A DNA stretch of 64,000 bases from Pseudomonas frederiksbergensis (GCF_900105495.1 NZ_FNTF01000002.1:6216001-6280000), one strand, 5' to 3'; numbered from the stretch's first letter, positions 7,928-16,771 are shown. Notes: a model not told the origin generated them from the letters alone. Numbers and translations are program-made.

Positions 7928-9610
7928 TTAAAGCGTCGAGAGGAAGGTGCTGTTGTTGGCTTGCCATTCGGTGATGTCGACACGAATACGCTTCTTGTCG
8001 AGTTTGCCGACACTGGTCTTGGGAATTTCAGTAACAAGGGCGATCTGGCTTGGGATGGCCCACTTGCTCAGGTGCCCCTGTTCCACGAACGGCTTGAGGT
8101 GTTCCTTCAGTTCCTTGGCCCCAATCTCATGGCCTTCGCGGACCACCAGCAGGGCGAACGGACGTTCGCCCCACTGCGGATCGGCGATGCCCACCACTGC
8201 TACTTCGCGTACCGCAGGGTGGCGACTGATCAAGTCTTCAAGGTCCAGGGAGGAGATCCACTCGCCGCCGGTCTTGATCACGTCCTTGATCCGGTCGCGA
8301 ATGTCGATCACACCCATGCTGTCCAGAGTCGCCACGTCACCGGTGTGCAACCAGCCTCCGGCCCAGAGCTCTGCGCCTTTCTGCGGTTCCTTGAAATAGC
8401 CCTCGGTGAGCCACGGCGCACGCAACACCAGTTCGCCCTGGGTCTCGCCATCGGCGGGCAGGAAGTTGCCGTCGGTATCGACGATCGCCGCTTCCACCAA
8501 TGGGCCTGGTACACCGGCCTTTATCCTGTACGTGGTGCGTTCGTCTTCGGTGCCGGCCATCAGCTCGTCATTGAGGTGTGCACACGATACCAACGGCCCG
8601 GTTTCCGACATGCCATACGCGGCGGTCAGTTGAATGCCCTTGGCCTTGGCCGCGTCGTAAAGCGCATGGTTCAGCGCGCTGCCGCCGATGACGATTTTCC
8701 AGCCGCCGAAATCCGTGCCTTGCGCCGCTTTGGCATTGAGGACCATTTGCAGGATGGTCGGCACGCAATGGGAAAAGGTGACCTTTTCCTTGCGCCACAG
8801 CTCCACCAGGTATTCAGGATCATAGCGACCGGGATAGACCTGCTTGAGTCCGAGCATGGTCGCCACATATGGCAGGCCCCAGGCGTGCACATGGAACATC
8901 GGGGTGATCGGCATGTAAACGTCGTTGGTGCCCAGCAACCGCACGCTGTCGATGGCGCCCATGATGGTCGACACCCCCATGGTGTGCAGCACCAGTTGCC
9001 GATGGGTGAAATACACACCTTTGGGATTACCGGTGGTGCCGGTGGTGTAGAACGTGGTCGCGACGGAGTTTTCGTCGAAGTCCTGGAAGTCGTACTGCGT
9101 GCTCGCCGCCGCCAGCAATTGCTCGTACTCGCCGATCAGGTCCGGCAAGTCGGCGGTTTTTTCCGGCAGGTCAGTCAATAGCAAGGTTTTCTCGACGGTG
9201 GTCAGGTGCCCGGCAATCGCGTTGTAAAGCCCCACGAACTCACTGTTGACCAGCACAAAGCGGTCCTCGGCGTGGTTCATGGTGTAGAGGATCTGCTCCG
9301 GTGACAGGCGCACGTTAATGGTGTGGATCACAGCGCCAATCATCGGGATGGCGAACATGCATTCCAGATAACGATGGCTGTCCCAGTCCATCACCGCCAC
9401 GGTATCCCCGGCCTTGACGCCGGCCGCCGTCAGCACGTTGGCCAGCCTGGCCACCCGTTCGATCAGGGTCGGATAGCTGTAGCGCAACTGGTCGCGGTAA
9501 ATGATCTCGCGGGTTTTTTCATAACGAGCGCCGGACATCAGCAGCCGTTTGATCAGCAGCGGATACTGGTAAGCGCCTTCGGCTGGAGGGATAACGCGAG
9601 TCTGCAACAT
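7928..9610 (-). CDS. Fatty-acid--CoA ligase, AMP-forming (AlkK type)
   Basis: This 560-residue protein is an ANL-superfamily acyl-CoA synthetase. It shows the P-loop-like TTGTTGNPKGV motif, the AYGMSETGPLVS motif, the LHTGDVA hinge-region motif and a C-terminal KTSVGKLDKK with the catalytic Lys. It activates fatty acids with ATP and CoA to acyl-CoA for beta-oxidation. Sequence and context resemble the P. putida medium-chain acyl-CoA ligase PP_0763, an AlkK homologue. I chose the ATG at 9610 (MLQTRVIPPAEGAYQYPLL) because AAAAGGGA precedes it; an open frame extends upstream but lacks a ribosome site. Next to DUF1302/DUF1329 it suggests uptake and activation of a hydrophobic acid. Confidence 0.9.
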   Translation of the reverse strand: MLQTRVIPPAEGAYQYPLLIKRLLMSGARYEKTREIIYRDQLRYSYPTLIERVARLANVLTAAGVKAGDTVAVMDWDSHRYLECMFAIPMIGAVIHTINVRLSPEQILYTMNHAEDRFVLVNSEFVGLYNAIAGHLTTVEKTLLLTDLPEKTADLPDLIGEYEQLLAAASTQYDFQDFDENSVATTFYTTGTTGNPKGVYFTHRQLVLHTMGVSTIMGAIDSVRLLGTNDVYMPITPMFHVHAWGLPYVATMLGLKQVYPGRYDPEYLVELWRKEKVTFSHCVPTILQMVLNAKAAQGTDFGGWKIVIGGSALNHALYDAAKAKGIQLTAAYGMSETGPLVSCAHLNDELMAGTEDERTTYRIKAGVPGPLVEAAIVDTDGNFLPADGETQGELVLRAPWLTEGYFKEPQKGAELWAGGWLHTGDVATLDSMGVIDIRDRIKDVIKTGGEWISSLDLEDLISRHPAVREVAVVGIADPQWGERPFALLVVREGHEIGAKELKEHLKPFVEQGHLSKWAIPSQIALVTEIPKTSVGKLDKKRIRVDITEWQANNSTFLSTL

Positions 9611-9961
9611 AAGAGTCCCTTTTCTGACTACACGGTCGTGGCTGAAAGTAAGCACTTTAGTGCCCTTGGGCGCCAGCCAAATCAGCCAAAGGAATGATTT
9701 GCAGAAGAGGGGCAAATGCTAGCTTTGCGCCACTGTCTGGACTGTTTCGTCGGGAATTCGGCAGTTGCGTTGTAAAACGTTGCAACGCATGCTCGTAACA
9801 CTTGTCTGTGAGCCTACGTACCATACGGACACGATGAGCCGATCGGTTGGCAGCCAAACAGGTTGCCTCCCCCTGGTCGCCCCGGCCTTCACCTCATCTT
9901 CAAGAGAAGGATCTTGTTCACTAGACCTGCCTGGTCAAACGCCATCGGTATTGCATAAATA
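9611..9961. promoter_or_regulatory. Divergent promoter region, CoA ligase / glycosyltransferase
   Basis: I see no convincing gene in these 351 bp. An inverted repeat TGCGTTG-N10-CAACGCA at 9766-9789 could be an operator for the ligase operon. No clear -35/-10 pair stands out. Confidence 0.4.
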
Positions 9962-10855
9962 ATGAGCATTGAACTGAACGCCCCCGAGCACTGCCCATCA
10001 ACACCTGCGCCCCTGGTTTCCATCGTGGCGTCCTGCTACAACATGCAAAAATTTGTGGAAGACGCCCTGAAGAGCATCTTCGCCCAGGACTATCCAAATT
10101 TCGAAGTCATCATCGTCAATGACGGGTCCAGCGACGACAGCCTCGCCATTCTCGAGCGCTTGCAACAAACCTATGACTTCCAGCTGTATTCGCAACCGAA
10201 CCAGGGCGTGAGCGCGGCGCTCAACCACGGCTTGCGATACGCCAAAGGCGTCTATGTGGCGACCCCGGACCTGGACGACATCATGCTGCCGGGGTCAGTG
10301 CGCATGCGCGCCGAATACCTGGACCAGCACCCGAACGTCGGCTGCGTAGGTGCGTTGGTCAGCTACATGGACAGTGATGGCAACACCATCAAGCAACAAC
10401 ACCGCGACCGGATACACACCTACAACTTCGATCAGGTCCTCAGAGGTGCCGTCGTGGTCGGCGCCCCTGTTGCCCTCTATCGCATGAAAGCGATGCGAAG
10501 TGCCGACTTCTACGCGCCGAAGCTGCGGGTTCAGGACTTTCAGATGACGTTGCGGATTGCCCGGCTGGGTTATGAGATCCATGAGTTGCCGATCTGCATG
10601 TCCCGCTATCGCCGCCATGCCAACAACCTGTCGAGAAAATACCGGACGCTGCTCCAGGCGGACCTTGAGGCGATCGCGCCGTACGTGAACCATCCCGGCT
10701 ATCAGAGCGCCCGCACCAGACTGGTGAACAAGGCCCTCAAATATGCCGTGGTCGAGGACAAGAAAGAAGCCTGGCAGCTGTTGCGCTCGATTCCCTGGCG
10801 ACACCTTAATAGAACCAGCTTCAAACGCTTCAAGCGGCTGGTATTACATCGCTAA
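9962..10855 (+). CDS. Family 2 glycosyltransferase
   Basis: A GT-A fold GT2 transferase of 297 residues. The start of the catalytic domain is PLVSIVASCYNMQKFVEDAL, followed by the nucleotide-binding VIIVNDGSSDDS. The acidic metal motif reads PDLDD where DADD or DxD is usual. A conserved VQDFQMTLRIARLGYEI segment matches the ED/acceptor region. It transfers a sugar from a nucleotide-sugar to an unknown acceptor, probably a surface glycan. No membrane segment is seen. It is an orphan: no other glycan genes lie nearby, and the next gene is a convergent LysE exporter only 7 bp after its stop. Confidence 0.85.
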   Translation: MSIELNAPEHCPSTPAPLVSIVASCYNMQKFVEDALKSIFAQDYPNFEVIIVNDGSSDDSLAILERLQQTYDFQLYSQPNQGVSAALNHGLRYAKGVYVATPDLDDIMLPGSVRMRAEYLDQHPNVGCVGALVSYMDSDGNTIKQQHRDRIHTYNFDQVLRGAVVVGAPVALYRMKAMRSADFYAPKLRVQDFQMTLRIARLGYEIHELPICMSRYRRHANNLSRKYRTLLQADLEAIAPYVNHPGYQSARTRLVNKALKYAVVEDKKEAWQLLRSIPWRHLNRTSFKRFKRLVLHR

Positions 10856-10862
10856 GCGCGAC

Positions 10863-11492
10863 TCAGTGCATTTCGGTAAATGCGAGTTTCACCCCGATGG
10901 CGATCAGCACCGCGCCCATGGTCCGATCGAACCAGTGGCCCATCCGGGCAAAACCTGCGCGCACGCGCTGCTGGCTGAACAGCATGGCCACCAGGCAGAA
11001 CCACACAGCGGTGGCCACCGCGAGGTAGATGCCATAGCCCGCCTGCACCGTCAGCGGCGTGTGCGGATTGATCACCACGGTGAACAACGAAAGGAAAAAC
11101 AGCGTCGCTTTCGGGTTCAGGCCGTTGGTCACGAAGCCTGAAGTGAAAGCGCCGCGAGCAGTGCGCTCGCCCGCTTCCTTGTGCAGATCGTCAGTCGCAG
11201 GTTGGGCCGGTTGTGCTCGCAAGGCCTTGAAGCCGATGTACAGCAGGTACGCGGCGGCCGCCCATTTCAAGGCATTAAACAGCACGATCGACTGGGACAC
11301 GATCAGGCCAATGCCGAGCAACGAATAGCCGACGTGCAGGAAAATGGCGGTGCCGACCCCCAGCGCCGTCCAGGTGCCAGCGCGACGACCATGGGTCACG
11401 CTCTCACGCACTACCACGGCAAAGTCCGGGCCGGGGCTGGCTACGGCCAACAAATGAATAAGGGCAACGGTCAAAAACTCTGTCCAGTACAT
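10863..11492 (-). CDS. LysE/RhtB-family amino acid exporter
   Basis: A 209-residue membrane protein with six likely hydrophobic segments. Its N-terminus has the family signature ASPGPDFAVVVRES, followed by GTALGVGTAIFLHV-like and YLLYIGFKALR segments. LysE/RhtB proteins export amino acids such as homoserine, threonine or lysine; the substrate here cannot be read from sequence. The start at 11492 (MYWTEFLTVALIHLL) is preceded by AAAAGGA at good spacing, which favours it over an in-frame ATG 39 bp upstream. It is divergent from hprA with about 90 bp between them. Confidence 0.87.
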   Translation of the reverse strand: MYWTEFLTVALIHLLAVASPGPDFAVVVRESVTHGRRAGTWTALGVGTAIFLHVGYSLLGIGLIVSQSIVLFNALKWAAAAYLLYIGFKALRAQPAQPATDDLHKEAGERTARGAFTSGFVTNGLNPKATLFFLSLFTVVINPHTPLTVQAGYGIYLAVATAVWFCLVAMLFSQQRVRAGFARMGHWFDRTMGAVLIAIGVKLAFTEMH

Positions 11493-11584
11493 GGGGGGAT
11501 CCTTTTGGCCAAGCGTAACTGTTTGTTTCATCTGATAGGCTCGGCAGATTACGCCTTCAGTTCATTGCACAAAAGGTACAGTTG

Positions 11585-12550
11585 ATGACGAACACTCACC
11601 GCGCCGTTTTCCTCGACCACCCGTCCCTGGACCTGGGTGACCTCGACCTCAGCCCGCTGCAAGAGTGTTTCAGCGACTTCAAGCTTTTTGCCCAAACCAC
11701 GCCGGACCAAGTGATCGAACGCCTCAAGGGCGCCACCGTTGTCATCAGCAACAAAATCCCGATCGATGCCGCCGCCATCGCTGCCAGCCCCGAGTTGAAG
11801 CTGATCCTGATCGCCGCCACCGGCACCAACAACGTTGACCTCGTCGCCGCCCGCGCCCACGGGATTACTGTCTGCAACTGTCAGGGTTACGGCACGCCGT
11901 CGGTGGCGCAGCACACGATCATGTTGCTGCTCAATCTGGCAACACGCCTGGCTGATTATCAAAAGGCTGTCGGCGAAGGTCGCTGGCAGCAGGCGAAACA
12001 GTTCTGCCTGCTGGATTACCCGATTGTCGAACTGGAAGGCAAAACCCTCGGCCTGCTTGGTCACGGCGAATTGGGCGGCGCGGTCGCACGACTGGCCGAA
12101 GCCTTTGGCATGCGTGTACTGCTCGGGCAGATTCCCGGGCGCCCTGCCCGGCCGGATCGTTTGCCACTGGAAGAGCTGCTGCCGCAAATTGACGCGCTGA
12201 CCCTGCACTGCCCGCTCAACGAACACACCCGCCATTTCATCGGAGCCCGTGAGCTGACCTCGATGAAACCCGGTGCGTTCGTGGTCAACACCGCGCGCGG
12301 CGGCCTGATCGACGAACAGGCCCTGGCCGATGCCTTGCGCAAAGGCCACCTGGGTGGCGCGGCCACCGACGTGTTGAGCGTCGAACCACCGACCGCCGGC
12401 AATCCGCTGCTGGCCCACGACATTCCGCGGTTGATTGTCACCCCGCACAACGCCTGGGGCAGCCGCGAGGCACGTCAGCGGATCGTGGGCCAGTTGACCG
12501 AAAACGCGCGGGGATACTTCAGCGGTAAAGCACTGCGGGTCGTCAGTTGA
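11585..12550 (+). CDS. hprA: D-2-hydroxyacid dehydrogenase (hydroxypyruvate reductase/glycerate dehydrogenase)
   Basis: A 321-residue NAD(P)-dependent D-isomer-specific 2-hydroxyacid dehydrogenase. The Rossmann motif reads GLLGHGELGGAVA near residues 149-161. The catalytic Arg lies in VNTARGGLIDE, and the catalytic His in TPHNAWGS near the C-terminus. It reduces hydroxypyruvate or glyoxylate-type 2-oxoacids. In P. aeruginosa the neighbour of rsmC is hprA (PA4626), which supports the name. The start is the ATG at 11585 with AAAAGG eight bases upstream; a TTG directly before it is less likely. The gene is followed by rsmC after 33 bp. Confidence 0.85.
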   Translation: MTNTHRAVFLDHPSLDLGDLDLSPLQECFSDFKLFAQTTPDQVIERLKGATVVISNKIPIDAAAIAASPELKLILIAATGTNNVDLVAARAHGITVCNCQGYGTPSVAQHTIMLLLNLATRLADYQKAVGEGRWQQAKQFCLLDYPIVELEGKTLGLLGHGELGGAVARLAEAFGMRVLLGQIPGRPARPDRLPLEELLPQIDALTLHCPLNEHTRHFIGARELTSMKPGAFVVNTARGGLIDEQALADALRKGHLGGAATDVLSVEPPTAGNPLLAHDIPRLIVTPHNAWGSREARQRIVGQLTENARGYFSGKALRVVS

Positions 12551-12583
12551 TAGACTGCGGCACTTTTTTCACAGGAGCAGAGT

Positions 12584-13582
12584 ATGGATCCGCGCAGTGA
12601 AGTACTGCTTCGTCAGGCCGAGTTATTCCAGGGTTCGGTGCTGCTGGCCGGTTTGCCCGCCGATGACTTGCTGGGCCGTCTGCCCGACGCTCATGGCTGG
12701 TGCTGGCATGCCGGCGATCAAGCAGCGCTGGACGCCCGTTTTGCCGAACGTAGCCATTTCGGCGTGAATGTACCGGAGCGCGCGTTCGACACCGCCGTGG
12801 TGTTTTTGCCCAAGTCCAAGGACCTCACCGACTACATCCTCAACGCCCTCGCCTCACGGCTGGCCGGTCGTGAGCTGTATCTGGTGGGTGAAAAACGCAG
12901 CGGCATCGAAGGCGCGGCCAAGCAACTGAACCCCTTCGGCAAGCCGCGCAAACTCGACAGCGCGCGGCATTGTCAGTTGTGGCTGGTTACGGTGGCCACG
13001 GCACCGCAAGCCAAGTCGCTGGAAAGCCTGGCCCAGACTTATGAGTTGCCGCTGGCCGAAGGTCCGCTAAAAGTCATCAGCCTGCCAGGCGTGTTCAGCC
13101 ACGGTCGGCTGGATCGCGGCAGCGCACTGTTGCTGGAGCATCTGGACAAATTGCCGAGTGGCCATTTGCTGGACTTCGGTTGCGGTGCCGGTGTGTTGGG
13201 CGCAGCCGTGAAACGTCGCTACCCACACAACCAGGTCACCTTGCTTGATGTAGATGCGTTTGCCGCCGCCAGCAGTCGTCTGACACTGGCTGCCAACGGC
13301 CTGGAAGCTGACGTGATCACCGGTGACGGTATCGACGCCGCACCGATGGGTTTGAGTGCGATCTTGAGCAACCCACCGTTCCATGTCGGGGTTCATACCG
13401 ACTACTTCGCCACCGAGAACTTGCTGCGAAAAGCAGCTAAACATCTGAAAAACGGTGGCGAACTGCGCTTGGTAGCCAACAGCTTCCTGAAGTACCAGCC
13501 GCTGATCGAGGAGCATCTGGGGGTGTGCGCAATCAAGGCCGAAGGACAGGGTTTCAGAATCTATCGGGCCAAACGCGGCTGA
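12584..13582 (+). CDS. rsmC: 16S rRNA (guanine1207-N2)-methyltransferase
   Basis: This 332-residue protein has the two-domain layout of RsmC: a degenerate N-terminal methyltransferase-like domain and an active C-terminal SAM domain. The active domain has motif [16 protein letters not shown] (about residues 193-207), the acidic LLDVDAFA and the catalytic NPPF motif ([15 protein letters not shown]). RsmC methylates G1207 of 16S rRNA in the 30S subunit. Length matches the family. An AGGAGCAG ribosome site precedes the ATG. Confidence 0.93.
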   Translation: MDPRSEVLLRQAELFQGSVLLAGLPADDLLGRLPDAHGWCWHAGDQAALDARFAERSHFGVNVPERAFDTAVVFLPKSKDLTDYILNALASRLAGRELYLVGEKRSGIEGAAKQLNPFGKPRKLDSARHCQLWLVTVATAPQAKSLESLAQTYELPLAEGPLKVISLPGVFSHGRLDRGSALLLEHLDKLPSGHLLDFGCGAGVLGAAVKRRYPHNQVTLLDVDAFAAASSRLTLAANGLEADVITGDGIDAAPMGLSAILSNPPFHVGVHTDYFATENLLRKAAKHLKNGGELRLVANSFLKYQPLIEEHLGVCAIKAEGQGFRIYRAKRG

Positions 13583-13631
13583 TAAATAAGTGCTTGCCTA
13601 ACGGATTTTGCCTAGGCAGAATCCGCTCCGT

Positions 13632-13826
13632 CCTAGGGGAGTAGTCTCCCACGAGCGCCATGCTCGTCCGGCATACGTCAACATACTTGGTCAACAGACC
13701 ATGGCGTATGCGACCCAAGCGTCCGCATCAGACGGATCGCAGGGTTTGACAAGACCTATGACACGAACACCTTACCCGGGGCGGGAAGGCTGTACGTGTC
13801 ATAGCCGTGTCGACCCGCCCCTTAGG
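13632..13826 (+). promoter_or_regulatory. yybP-ykoY manganese riboswitch
   Basis: The leader carries the hallmark GGGGAGTAG at 13636-13644 and a second conserved loop region CGTCAACATACTTGG near 13676-13690. A closing P1 stem is formed by CCTAGGGG (13632-13639) with CCCC-T-TAGG (13818-13826). yybP-ykoY elements sense Mn2+ and control Mn exporters, and the next gene is a GDT1/UPF0016 family Mn transporter. The 3' strand of P1 contains the AGGA just upstream of the ATG at 13836, so P1 may directly affect ribosome access. Internal helices were not folded computationally. Confidence 0.85.
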
Positions 13827-13835
13827 AAAACCCTG

Positions 13836-14420
13836 ATGCTGGATTCACTTCTCGTTCCCACCGCAATCGTTGCCTTGGCCGAAATCGGCGACAAGACGCA
13901 ACTGCTCGCGCTCATTCTCGCCGCTCGCTTTCGCAAACCCTGGCCAATCATCGCCGGTATCGTCGCTGCAACCTTGGCCAACCACGCGGCCGCAGGCGCA
14001 GTAGGTGCCTGGGTCGGCAGTTTCTTCTCGAATGCGACGTTGCACTGGATCCTCGCCGCGAGCTTTACCGCGACCGCATTGTGGACCCTGGTACCGGACA
14101 AGATGGATGAGGACGAAGCCAGCACCGCCCGCAAATTCGGACCGTTCCTGACCACGCTGATCGCGTTTTTCCTTGCCGAGATGGGCGACAAGACCCAGGT
14201 CGCCACGGTGATGCTCGCGGCACAATATCCGGAACTGTGGCTGGTGATCATCGGCACTACCGTCGGGATGTTGATTGCCAACGTGCCGGTCGTTTTGGCC
14301 GGTAACTTTGCTGCGGACAAACTGCCCTTGACCCTGATCCGTCGCCTGGCGGCGTCGGCATTCTTCATCCTCGCCATTGTCGCGGTGTACAAGGCGATGC
14401 AGAGCAGTGGGTGGGTGTAA
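13836..14420 (+). CDS. GDT1/UPF0016 family manganese exporter
   Basis: This 194-residue membrane protein has two copies of the family motif E-x-GD-K-TQ: EIGDKTQ at 16-22 and EMGDKTQ at 115-121. Each starts a hydrophobic half with about three membrane segments. GDT1/UPF0016 proteins are cation exporters of the inner membrane; bacterial members such as Vibrio MneA export Mn2+. The manganese riboswitch directly upstream agrees with this role. The start at 13836 lies 10 bp after the riboswitch P1 stem. An open frame extends upstream through the riboswitch but is not coding in my view. Confidence 0.92.
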   Translation: MLDSLLVPTAIVALAEIGDKTQLLALILAARFRKPWPIIAGIVAATLANHAAAGAVGAWVGSFFSNATLHWILAASFTATALWTLVPDKMDEDEASTARKFGPFLTTLIAFFLAEMGDKTQVATVMLAAQYPELWLVIIGTTVGMLIANVPVVLAGNFAADKLPLTLIRRLAASAFFILAIVAVYKAMQSSGWV

Positions 14421-14430
14421 CTCGGGACAT

Positions 14431-14544
14431 TGATCGTTCCCTCGCTCCGCGTGGGAATGCCGCCTTGGACGCTCCGCGTCCGCTTTAACGTCGTGACGCA
14501 GAGCGTCACAGGATGCATTCCCACGCAGAGCGTGGGAACGATCA
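14431..14544. repeat. REPIN, GATCGTTCCCACGC family
   Basis: Two 30-bp arms (14431-14460 and 14515-14544) are reverse complements with two mismatches. Smaller GACGC/GCGTC palindromes lie between them. It fills the space between two convergent genes. A single copy of the same core occurs at 27943-27973. Confidence 0.8.
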
Positions 14545-14547
14545 TGA

Positions 14548-15366
14548 TCAGGACTTCCTGGCTTTCTCGTACAGCGGCATGACTTTCGGAATCGCCGCTT
14601 GCAAAGCAGCAATCCGGCTGGCCGACGCCGGGTGAGTGCTCAAGAACTCTGGCGGTGCACCATTCGAGGCTTTGCTCATCTTGTTCCATAGGGTGATCGC
14701 AGCGTTCGGGTTGTAACCGGCACGGGCGGCCAATTCGAGGCCAATCAGGTCCGCCTCGTTTTCATTGCCGCGACTGTTGGGCAAGGTCATGCCGTATTGG
14801 GCCACGGTGTCCGCCAGAGCCAGGCTGCCCTCGCCCAGACCGAACAATGCCCCGGCGCCCTGCTTGGCCATTTCGATACCGTAAGCCTTGGACATCGCTT
14901 CACGGCCGTGTTCACGCAAGGCGTGAGCGATTTCATGGCCGATGATGGCGGCGATTTCGTCGTCAGTGAGTTGCAGGGTGTCGATCAGCCCGGAGTAGAA
15001 AATGATCTTGCCGCCAGGCCCGCAGGAGGCATTCAGCTCATCGCTCTTGATCAGGTTCACTTCCCATTGCCACTGGGCCGAATCCGGACGGAACACTGGC
15101 GCCTGGGCAATCAGGCGACTGGAGATCGCCTGGACGCGCTTGGCATTGTTACTGGTCTTGTCCAGCACGCCTTTGGTGTTCGCCTCACCGACAGTCTTTT
15201 GATAAGACTGGGCGTACATCTGGTTGACGTCGTCGGTCGACAGCATGCTGAACATGTACTGTTTGCGTTCAACGCCCACCGCGCCACCGCTGGTGGTGTT
15301 GACCGACTGACAACCGGCGAGCAGCAAACCTGCGCTCAGTGCACACACAACCAATGTCTTGTTCAT
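14548..15366 (-). CDS. M48-family zinc metalloprotease lipoprotein (LoiP/YggG-like)
   Basis: A 272-residue protein with a lipoprotein signal ending LLLAGC, so the mature protein is anchored to a membrane at Cys. The zinc site is HEIAHALREH (HExxH), and the third ligand region is NENEADLIGLELAARAGYNP. The C-terminal LSTHPASASRIAAL is typical of M48 proteases such as LoiP and BepA. These act on misfolded envelope proteins in the periplasm. The start at 15366 has GGGAG upstream and directly precedes the signal peptide. From memory the P. aeruginosa counterpart is PA4632. Confidence 0.88.
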   Translation of the reverse strand: MNKTLVVCALSAGLLLAGCQSVNTTSGGAVGVERKQYMFSMLSTDDVNQMYAQSYQKTVGEANTKGVLDKTSNNAKRVQAISSRLIAQAPVFRPDSAQWQWEVNLIKSDELNASCGPGGKIIFYSGLIDTLQLTDDEIAAIIGHEIAHALREHGREAMSKAYGIEMAKQGAGALFGLGEGSLALADTVAQYGMTLPNSRGNENEADLIGLELAARAGYNPNAAITLWNKMSKASNGAPPEFLSTHPASASRIAALQAAIPKVMPLYEKARKS

Positions 15367-15541
15367 CAAAAAACTCCCTGAAAACATGCCGCGTATCCTA
15401 GGCGTGGATTTGCATCGACGCCAGATACAACAGAGGTGTAGACGCACATTTCAGACAAAGCTCTCATGGCCGTAGAAAAAAACTCACATAACGATCAATT
15501 AGTTCATGGTTTAACAATCGCCGGAAGGTCCTGCGGACCTT

Positions 15542-15635
15542 ATCGCGAGCAGGCTCGCTCCCACAGGGGATGCTCCTGTGAACACATTTTTTGTGAACAC
15601 TGCAGATCAAATGTGGGAGCGAGCCTGCTCGCGAT
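15542..15635. repeat. REPIN, GTGGGAGCGAGC family
   Basis: Two perfect 24-bp reverse-complement arms (15542-15565 and 15612-15635) enclose 46 bp. This is the classical inverted pair of REP units in fluorescent pseudomonads. It lies downstream of the SRAP gene. Confidence 0.85.
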
Positions 15636-15656
15636 GAGGCCAGCACCAACGCCCAT

Positions 15657-16280
15657 TTAGCCCGGGGTCAAACACTCCGGCCCATTGAGCTTCGGATCAT
15701 TCACCAGATTCGCCAACACCCGCTCGCGCAACGCCGCGGGCTCACTGGCGAGCAACGCTTGCAAAGCATGCAACGGAGTCTCGGGATTGAGCCATGCTTC
15801 CTGCCCCGCCGCATCGAGAATCAAAGGACGGCGCTGACTCGCCGCCGGTTGCGTGATCACTGCCGTACTCAGCCACACCTGCTCCTGCACCGGATACGCT
15901 TCCCAAATCGCCGCAAAGAACAGCGTCGAACCCTCACCCGGCGTCAACCAATACGGACGCTTACGTGTGGTGCCGCGCCATTCGTAAAAACCATTGGCCG
16001 GCAGCAGGCAACGGCGTTCGCGCAGGGCCTGGCGAAACATCGGTTGTTCGGCAACGGTTTCGGCCCGGGCATGGGCTGGCGTGCGAGACAAATCAGTCAG
16101 CCACGGCGGCGTCAAACCCCAACGCGCGCGGGCCAACTCACGCTGACCGTCAACACCGGCGCGCAGCATCAACACCGAATCGTTGGGGGAAATATTCCAC
16201 TGGGCCTGCTGATCGGCGGGAAAGCCAGGCAGGGCCGCGAAGGCGGGGTTCCAGCGAAACAGGGCATAACGTCCACACAT
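15657..16280 (-). CDS. SRAP-domain protein (SOS response-associated, HMCES/YedK-like), divergent active site
   Basis: This 207-residue protein begins MCGRY, so after Met removal Cys2 is free to form the DNA-protein crosslink to abasic sites that defines SRAP proteins. The catalytic Glu is kept in NGFYEW (Glu100). Two other residues that are conserved in E. coli YedK are changed: the Asn of the NARxET motif is His70 (AHARAET), and the His of the HxRMP motif is replaced in AASQRRPLIL (Ser148/Gln149). The protein may still bind abasic DNA, but crosslink formation or reversal could differ. It may be a specialised paralogue. It lies with two small minus-strand genes upstream. Confidence 0.88.
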   Translation of the reverse strand: MCGRYALFRWNPAFAALPGFPADQQAQWNISPNDSVLMLRAGVDGQRELARARWGLTPPWLTDLSRTPAHARAETVAEQPMFRQALRERRCLLPANGFYEWRGTTRKRPYWLTPGEGSTLFFAAIWEAYPVQEQVWLSTAVITQPAASQRRPLILDAAGQEAWLNPETPLHALQALLASEPAALRERVLANLVNDPKLNGPECLTPG

Positions 16281-16315
16281 GGGGCAACACGACTCTTGAT
16301 AAAACGAACGTCAGC

Positions 16316-16576
16316 CTAACAGACCAGCGTGCCGGGAAAACTGTCCGGCTCATCGCCGGGCAGTGGCAGCGCGGCATTGTACGCAGTGATCAGCTCCCGG
16401 GCGTACTCGGCCTCGTCGTTATCGACCGACAGGCCAAGCAGGCCAAAGGTCGGCAATTCTCCGCTGCCACCGAGCAAGTCACGCCCAACAAGATGCGCTT
16501 CTATGCCCTCGCTGGCCAACATGCTTTGCAGCAACTCTCCTTCCATGAGGTTTTCCGGCTCGTAGATTCGCTGCAT
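16316..16576 (-). CDS. DUF2007 small protein
   Basis: An 86-residue protein of the DUF2007 (putative signal-transducing) type. It has the family pattern of an N-terminal strand-helix (MQRIYEPENLMEGELLQSML then EGIEAHLVG) and a DNDEAEYARELI helix. The fold is like PII/ACT-type small domains, but no partner or ligand is known. It lies 12 bp after the CPxCG gene on the same strand, so the two are probably co-transcribed. Confidence 0.8.
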   Translation of the reverse strand: MQRIYEPENLMEGELLQSMLASEGIEAHLVGRDLLGGSGELPTFGLLGLSVDNDEAEYARELITAYNAALPLPGDEPDSFPGTLVC

Positions 16577-16588
16577 GGGGTGCCCCTT

Positions 16589-16771
16589 TCATTCGTTTTC
16601 GCTGTGAACTTCGAGCAACCATTCCTGACCGTCAGTCTGCAGGACAAACGTGATGGGGCGACAACACACCGGACAGTCTTCGATATAGGTCTGATCGCCG
16701 CCGGACAAGTCCAGAACGGCCTCAGCCTCTTCACCACAATATGGACATTCGTAGCGCTCGGTTTCCAGCAT
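16589..16771 (-). CDS. CPxCG-motif cysteine-rich small protein
   Basis: A 60-residue protein with a zinc-ribbon pattern: ECPYCGEEAE near the N-terminus and EDCPVCCRPI in the middle. This matches the CPXCG motif-containing family. The two CxxC pairs probably hold one zinc. The function of the family is unknown. It is just upstream of the DUF2007 gene. Confidence 0.82.
   Translation of the reverse strand: MLETERYECPYCGEEAEAVLDLSGGDQTYIEDCPVCCRPITFVLQTDGQEWLLEVHSENE

Noticed and set aside
9765..9962. 65-codon plus-strand frame before the glycosyltransferase
   Set aside because: Lacks a ribosome site and protein-like composition; the region is better read as divergent promoter space.
13608..13835. 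N-terminal extension of the GDT1 protein
   Set aside because: The extension crosses the riboswitch and has no family similarity; the ATG at 13836 starts the first membrane segment.
13799..14689. Minus-strand open frame of about 296 codons
   Set aside because: It is antisense to the Mn exporter and the REPIN; the translation is repetitive and without domain features.
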